A program made the position numbers and the translations under genes. Under the pieces are notes generated by a model. It saw nothing but the letters and a program-made list of their open reading frames with translations. It had not been told where the DNA came from and made no database searches. A DNA stretch of 64,000 nt, taken from contig CM072340.1 in NCBI GenBank assembly GCA_036874045.1, forward strand, positions 3,053,001 to 3,117,000. Reading direction: 5' to 3'. This DNA is from Cymodocea nodosa (Eukaryota; Streptophyta; Magnoliopsida; Alismatales; Cymodoceaceae). This document shows, piece by piece, positions 57,448 to 64,000 of the stretch. Position 1 is the stretch's first letter, and the number at the start of each line of letters is the position of its first letter.

Positions 57448-59700
57448 TTAATCTCTTCTCCTAATTTCATCTACTTCCTTCTAGAGTCTTTCCACTTGTT
57501 GCTCTAATAGGTTAATTCTTTTTACAGCTCTTGTAACTCCTCTAGAAGGTTCAGCAATTTCTACAACAACATAGTTTTGGTACTCTTTCACTGAAATGGT
57601 TCTTGATCTTTTCCTTTTGGATGCCCATTTCGTGAAATCAATACTATCCACCATCAATAGTGGAATCAAATCTCCATAAAATAATTTCTTCTTTATTGCT
57701 TTCAACTTGGAGATAAATACTTTGTACCAATTAACTTGAATTATGTTTACAACTACATAAGTAGCCCACTTGACAAATTGACTAAGTTCAATGTCATGGC
57801 CTTGTCTTTGATAAATAGTTTTTACTAATATGATTGCGACCATGTGTGCCTTTCCATTTAAGTACTTCAATCTATTCAGTAATGGCACACTAGGGTTGAT
57901 GGCTATGCACTGTTTAATTTCCTATTCAGCCCATTCCACTGCAGTTGTTTTTTCTAAAATTTCAATTCCTTCATTTCTCAGTCTGAAAATATTGTGGAGA
58001 AGCTCTAGTGTTATCTGTACATCAACTTTCTCCACATTGGAAATTAATCCTCTTTCTCCTTCTCTCAAATTTGCATAAAAGTAGGGCACTAAATTCTCAT
58101 ATACTGCATGCCCTCTCTATTGAGAAATAAACTATAGTAGACCTTGGAACTCAAATAAATCCTTAATTTCTTACATCCCATCCTAATTTATTGGTCTACT
58201 GTAAATAATATCATAACCCCTAATCTTTTGGTATTTGTTATAAGCTTCCTGACTCCAAAAGTATACTTCATTTAAAACTGTTGCCTCTGTAGGGTCAGGA
58301 ATATGAATTTGTTGCTCTAGAGGGGTTTGTTCTTGAACTTCCTCTTCTAAATGCTGAACTTGGACGTGTTGAAAATGCTCTACGGATTCCTGAATATTTG
58401 CTTTTGCTTCTATCTGTGGTGGAGAGCCGGCAAAACTCTCCACTCTGTCTTGAATACTTTCCAAAAATTGCTGAAGAGTTTCTTGCTCTTCAATGGAATC
58501 TGTAGAGTCATTTCTTTCCATATATACTTGTTCAGCTTCTTGTTCATTTTCTATTCTTTCTTCTTCCTCCTGACTACCAATCTGCATTGTAACTGTTCTT
58601 TCTAATTCTGTGGCAGATTGGGATGGAGTTACGGGTAAATTAACTTCTGCCCTAATTTCTATTTCTTCTTCTTGTACAGGTTGTAGACTAGTTTCAGCCT
58701 GTTTTTCTTCTTCTATTTGCTCTTGCTGCTGCTGCTCCTACTCCTCAGATTCGGATAGCAGGTTTACAAAATTTAGCTCTACAGGCTCTACTGACATTTG
58801 TATTTCAGTTTTAATCTCCTCGTGATATTCAGACATTATCTCTTTTCCTTTCCTTTTTCTGATTAATTGTGTCTGGTCTTCCTCTTCGTCTTCCTCATCT
58901 GAAATTAAATCCACAAAAATAGGCTCTACAAACATTTGAGCCATAGGTATTGGCTCTTCCTATTTAATTCTTTCTATAATTATTGGTCTCGAAGGACCAG
59001 CTTCATCTCCTTTTGTAGCAGGTTTGGCAGTAGCTTCACGATGTTGTTCCACTTTGATTCTATATTGGGCTTTCAGCTTTTCTGCAGCCCTCTTTTTGCA
59101 TCGTGCATCAAACACCAAATGTGCTATAGCTACTACTAATTCTTCTGGTTCTCCTTGGTCTCTTCCTATTTGAACTAGTTCTTGAAATTCTCTTTTTTCT
59201 TCTTCAATAGAAGGCCCCAAAATTACTGCTCGTTCCATCGGCCTTGGTGGTGGAACTGAAGGTCCTAGCTGCTGTTCCTCAAGAACAGTTTTTTTAGCAG
59301 TTGGTTCCTCTTGTTCTTGAGTTGCCTCTTCTTCTCTTTCTTTCCTTTCTTACTCCCAGATTGCCCATTTAGCTCGTCCATAGATTCGTCTTTTGAACCA
59401 AAGCTGGGACTTACGTTAGATTAATTCTAGGGCAACTTCGTTGTTTGGCCTTATTTTTTTCTCTTTGCTTACAGCAATTTCCGTAGCAACCTTTATTCTT
59501 ATTTCTACTATTTGAGGTATTTGTATACCCAAATCTACTAAAACTCTTCTGAAGTTGAAAACTTCAGATTCTACCTTCTGTAGTTCTTTTTCTCTTGTCG
59601 TATTTCTGATTTTCTGCCTCGTGTGTCATTCCTCTGATTCTTTAAGAAATTCTGAAGTGTCAACCGCATCTTCCTAGAACTCGAGTGTCATCTTCCTCAT
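57448..59700 (-). pseudogene. Athila ORF3 (env position, broken)
   Basis: About 750 codons from the ATG at 59700 to the TAA at 57448, with six or more stops. The middle is very acidic and glutamine-rich. The C-terminal third has LVPYFYANLREGERGLISNV, LNRLKYLNGKAHMVAIILVK and ELSQFVKWATYVVVNIIQ, which recall the plant transposon protein found after integrase in Athila elements. No signal peptide or membrane segment is clear, so an envelope role is not supported. Confidence 0.65.
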
Positions 59701-60427
59701 CGTGGAGTTACACAACAGCACAGAGTCGCTCTGATCTCTACTATTCTAAGTTCTAAATGATTCTATAGATAATGCCCCCAAAAACCCTAAGTTTAAGATA
59801 AATAAGCCTTAAGTTTAGGCAGGTAATTGGGTCATTTCCCACACTAACTTTCGCTCTCTCATCTATGGAATTACGATTAACTCCAAGGAATAAGTCTGTG
59901 GACTTAACTACAGTTCTCCGTTGAGTTATAGTTAACTCAATGGGGTAAGTTCGTTAACTTATCCTAAACTCAACGGAGTAAGGTCGTTGAGTTAAACGTA
60001 ACTCAACGGACTTCCTGTAAAGTTATATCTAACAAAAAATACTTAAGATAATAATTTTTTCTTCGATCAAGACCGAAGAGCTCTAGTTTAACTACTCTTA
60101 CTTTTTCCATATTTTTAGAATTATTCAGTCAAACTGTTATATTCGTCGGTTGAACCAAAATTAAATATTTTCTTTCTTTCTTCATTTTTTTTACCGGTTG
60201 AACTGATACTATGCTTCGGTAAATCCAACATTTTCACTAAATAATATATATATTTTTTTATGTTTTTATGTTTCAGTCAGACCGATGGATCCTATCGGTT
60301 GAACTACAACGATTTTTTGGTGCTTCGGTAAAATCGATAACTCCTTTCGGTTTAACCGTAACTATATATAAATAATATATATATATATATATATATTTAT
60401 TTTTTAATAAAATAAAATAATTTCTTA
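59701..60427 (-). other. Athila H spacer between integrase and ORF3
   Basis: Non-coding, counterpart of 34851-35552 in E. It holds a palindrome cluster at 59865-60015 and TCGGTTGAACCG-like motifs at 60130-60360. Confidence 0.6.
59865..60015. repeat. GTTGAGTTA palindrome cluster (Athila H)
   Basis: Includes GTTGAGTTATAGTTAACTCA and GTTGAGTTAAACGTAACTCA. Confidence 0.8.
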
Positions 60428-63400
60428 CTAAGTAAAGCTCGTGTAGTCCTCTACTCTTGCTTCTTCTATAATTCCAAAAGAATTTTTTGGTATATTCAAA
60501 ATAGGTCTAAGTCTTTGTCCATTTACTTTAAATATGTTCTGATTTTTAGGGTTTTCAATTTCAATAACTCCATAAGGATAAATATTCCGAACTATGTAAG
60601 GTTCTGCCCATCTAGATCTTAATTTTTTTGGATGGTTATGGAGTCTAGTCATATAAAGATATACTTCTTGTCCTATTTCAAAGGTTTTTGGAATAATTTT
60701 CTTATCATGCCAGAACTTCATTTTCTCTTACAATTTTCGAATAAACTTCATTCCTAAATTCTTCTAATTCAATCAATTGTAATTTCTTATTTTTAGCAGC
60801 TTGATTCAAATTAGTGTTTGAGAGTTTTTAATGCCCAATAAGCTTTATGTTCAATTTCAGTTGGTAAATGACAACTTTTCCATATACTAGCCTAAAAGGT
60901 GACATACCTACGTTTGTCTTATAAGCAGTTCTATAAGCCCAAAGTGCATCTATCAATTCATTAGCCCAATTTGTTCTAGTAGGATTTACTACTTTTTCTA
61001 AGATAAACTTAATTTATTTGTTTGCACTTTCTACTTGTCCACTGGTTTACGAATGCTATGATGTTGCAATTTTGTGGTTTACTCCATATTTCTTCATTAA
61101 GGCTTCAAAACTTCTATTACAAAAATGAGTTTCTCTATCACTGATAATAGCTTTAGGTATTCCAAATCTAGCAATTATATTGGTTCTTATAAAATGTATT
61201 ACCACTTTGTTGTCATTAGTTCTTGTAGGAATAGCTTTTATCCATTTAGATACATAATCTACCCCCAACAATATGTAATTAAATTGACTAGACATAGGAA
61301 ATGGACCCATAAAATCTATTCCCCACACATCAAAGATTTCAACCTCAACAATAGGATTAAGAGGCAGCATATTCCTCTTTGATATTCTTCCTATTTATTG
61401 ACACTTTAAACAACTTAAGTAGTATTTATGAGCATCTTTGAATAGTGTTGGCCAATAAAATCCACATTGTAAAATTTTGGCAGTAGTTTTCCCTGAACCA
61501 AAATGCCCTCCACAAGCTTGGTCATGGCAGAAAGACAATATGCTCTGATATTCAGTTTCTAGAACACACCTCCTTAAAACCAGATCAAGATATTTCTTAA
61601 ATAAGTATGGGTCTTCCCAATAGTAATATTTTACTCTTGAAAAGAATAATTTATTATCCTGTCTATTCCAATATTTAGGTGTTAAACCAGTAACCAAGTA
61701 ATTTACTATGTCTACATACCAAGACATTGTTTTGATGGTCATTAGCTGTTCATCAGGAAAATTATCCTTAATTTCAATATTTAATTTTTCTATTCGTAAT
61801 CTTGATAAATGATCTGCTACTACATTCTCACAACCCTTTTTATCTTTAATTTCTAAATCAAATTCTTGTAATAACAATATCCATCGGATCAATCTAGGTT
61901 TAGTCTCTTTCTTTGCTATTAGGTGTTTTAAAGCTGAATGATCCATGTACACTGTCACTTCAGATATGATCTAAACTTTTCTAAGGCAAACACAACGGCT
62001 AACAACTCTTTTTTAGTAGTTGTGTAATTGACTTGAGCATCATTTAAGGTTTTGTTAGCATAATGAATCACTCTAGGAGATTTTTCTATCTTCTGTCCTA
62101 ACATTGCTCCAACAGCAAAATCAGATGCATCGCACATTAATTCAAATGGATGGCTCCAATCAAGTGCTTGTATTATAGGAGTTGAAATTAAGCTAGTTTT
62201 AAGCTTGAAAAATGCTTCTCTGCAATTTTTATCAAAGTTGAATGAGACATCTTTTAATAGATTAGTTAAAGGTCTAGCTATTTTGCTAAAATCTTTAATA
62301 AATCTTCTATAAAATCCAGCATGTCCTAGAAATGATTTAATATCTTTTACTGATTTAGGTTCTAGTAGATTAGAAATTACTTCTATTTTAGTTTTATCTA
62401 CTTCCAACCCCTTCTTTGAAACAACATGTCCCAAGACGATTCCTTGATTAACCATGAAGTGACATTTTTCCCAATTTAGCACCAGATTTTTTTCCACACA
62501 GCGTTTTAATACTTGATTTAAATTGTTTAAACACACTTCATATGAAGTTCCATAAACAGTAAAATCATCCATAAATATTTCTAAAAAATCTTTAGTCATT
62601 CCAATGAATATGCCCTACATACACCTTTGAAAGGTGGCTAGTGCATTGCATAATTTGAATGACATTCTCTTAAAAGCATAAGTTCTATTAGGATAGGTGA
62701 AAGTTGTTTTCTCTTGATCCTCTAATGCTACTAGAACTTGGTTATATCCTGAATACCCATCTAGGAAACAAAAATATTCTTGCCCTGCTAATTTCTCTAG
62801 CATTTGATCTATAAAAGGTAAGGGAAAATGATCTTTCCTAGTTACAACATTCAACTTTCTATAGTCTATACACACTCTCCAGCTTGATAGAATTCTAGTA
62901 GGTATCAAGTCCTAACTTTCATTCCTAATTACTGTTAATCCTGATTTCTTTGGAACTACATGGATTGGACTAACCCATGAGCTATCAGAAATCAGATAAA
63001 TTATGTCATTATCTAACTATTTCACTATTTCCTTCCTGACTACTTCTTTAAGGTTTGGATTTAATCTCCTCTTAGGAATTCTAACTAGTTTAGCATTCTC
63101 TTCTAAATATATGTGGTGATAGCATAAAGTTGCACTTAACCCTTTTATATCAGTCATAGTCCATCCTATTGCTTCTTTATAAGTTTTTACTACATCTTTT
63201 AATTTAGCAATTTGATCCTCTTTTAAATTTGAAGCAATAATGATTGGACATGTTCATTTTTCTTCCAAACATATATAGGCTAAATCAGGAGGTAAAAGTT
63301 TTAATTCTAACTGTTGCCCATCAGAAGTTAGAGCTCCTAATTGGGCATCATTAATTTCTTCTTGATCTCCTTCTACATTTATGCTTTCACTTTCTTCTAA

Positions 63401-63690
63401 AATCTCAGAATTAAGTTGCCTATTTAATTCTTCTTGAATCACATCATCTTGCATATCTCCTTCAACCTCCAAAAAGTCTATAGTATGTAAGGATATTTCT
63501 AGCTCTTCAAACTTTTCTGGTTTAAAAATGTTTAATTGAGTATCCTCATTACCATATGCTAACTTCATAATTCCAGTTTTACAATTTATAGCAGCCCTTG
63601 ATGTTGCTAAAAATGGTCTTCCCAAAATTAAAGATGTATCACTATTTTTATGCTTAATTTGTTGGGAATCCAAAATTACAATATCAATAG
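60428..63690 (-). pseudogene. pol: Athila H pol: protease end, RT, RNase H, integrase (broken)
   Basis: Protease C-terminus FIYPIDIVILDSQQ and LILGRPFLATSRAAINCKTG at 63690-63570; its active-site half is gone. RT has CIDYRKLNVVTRKDHFPLPF, FLDGYSGYNQV and EIFMDDFTVYG (active FMDD, about 62580). RNase H has FELMCDASDFAVGAMLGQ and [19 protein letters not shown]. Integrase has [32 protein letters not shown] and SGQVESANK, and a C-terminal chain ending 60428 with GQEVYLYMTRLHNHPKKLRS. The order and motifs are those of Athila. At least eight stops or shifts. Confidence 0.85.
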
Positions 63691-63728
63691 GATATATGAA
63701 GTTTTTGATTTTAATTAATAGGATATAT

Positions 63729-64000
63729 GAAGTATTTGTATTTTAACTGCAAGTGCATAATGTACATTGTATTTGTGTGCAAGTACAGGTCGATCCCACA
63801 GAGAATTGAGGTAGAACTGTGTACTGTTCTGTTTTTAATAATGAAATTTATATATTCAGTAAGCACTCCGTTGAGTTATAGCTAACTCAACGGACTAACC
63901 TCGTGGAATTGAAGTAACTCAACGAAGCTATCTATCCAGTTTAATACTGCTATTTATAGAGGAATTCGGCCAACCATTGGGTGGTTCCACAAATTGCAAA
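63729..64000 (-). repeat. Athila H 5' LTR, U5-side part
   Basis: Matches 36055-36320 with few changes. It is truncated at the inner end and joined to protease sequence. It runs off the window. Confidence 0.8.

Larger units (their letters stand above)
35932..64000 (-). mobile_element. Athila H, Gypsy element on the minus strand with an F-box module
   Basis: Runs from an LTR beyond 64000 to an LTR at 35932-37876. Both LTRs belong to one subfamily that differs from the F LTRs; 63740-64000 matches 36055-36320 almost base for base. Internal order on the minus strand is PR-RT-RNase H-integrase-ORF3-gag-F-box-PPT. The U5 end, primer site, any 5' gag and the protease active site are deleted near 63729. 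Element F is inserted 22 bases from its 3' LTR. Confidence 0.75.

Noticed and set aside
32041..64000. Endogenous pararetrovirus
   Set aside because: Integrase, LTRs, polypurine tracts and Athila-type protein order are present; no movement-protein or caulimovirus coat motif is seen.

Overview
The window is nuclear DNA of a seed plant. It is AT-rich and packed with decayed retrotransposons of plant type: Copia, Athila-like Gypsy, plant LINE and hAT. They lie around a spliced host gene whose exons are separated by introns of 12.4 and 17.7 kb. Introns of this size suggest a large-genome gymnosperm or an angiosperm with expanded introns (grapevine-like); the sequence alone does not settle the species.

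Host gene (766-31377, + strand). Five exons (766-841, 933-992, 1063-1113, 13506-13584, 31304-31377) encode an ankyrin-type C-terminus with a stop at 31375-31377. It resembles the end of plant FYVE/ankyrin proteins that databases often call VPS27-like. All splice sites are GT/AG. The upstream exons lie outside the window.

Intron 4 (1114-13505) holds a minus-strand LINE (L2) cut into four pieces. The interruptions are Copia A (+), Copia B (-, 5' truncated) and a 1.4-kb non-autonomous LTR element (+) with a long purine tract. Intron 5 (13585-31303) holds one hAT-like element (14090-30863) with 18-bp terminal inverted repeats and a perfect 8-bp target duplication. Nested inside it are a possible Tat/Ogre-like fragment with three tandem-repeat arrays, a second hAT with a decayed transposase, and Copia C and Copia D.

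Downstream of the gene (about 32041-64000) is a deep Athila nest. Athila E (+) carries a solo Copia-type LTR (32231-33509) and is interrupted by Athila H (-, 35932 to beyond 64000). H is interrupted by a 14.2-kb LTR element called F (+, 37904-52084, TSD CTAGT). H and F carry three copies of a module in which an Athila gag is followed by an intron-like segment and then a plant F-box/FBA-type reading frame (about 360-380 codons). It sits where an env-like gene would sit. Element F also contains a 2.8-kb inverted duplication of this module with an inverted LTR between the arms. Short palindromes built on GTTGAGTTA/TAACTCAAC are scattered through LTRs and spacers of E, H and F.

The most unusual content is the F-box gene carried inside Athila-like retroelements, with conserved splice-like signals. 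Almost every transposon reading frame is broken. The host gene exons are intact.
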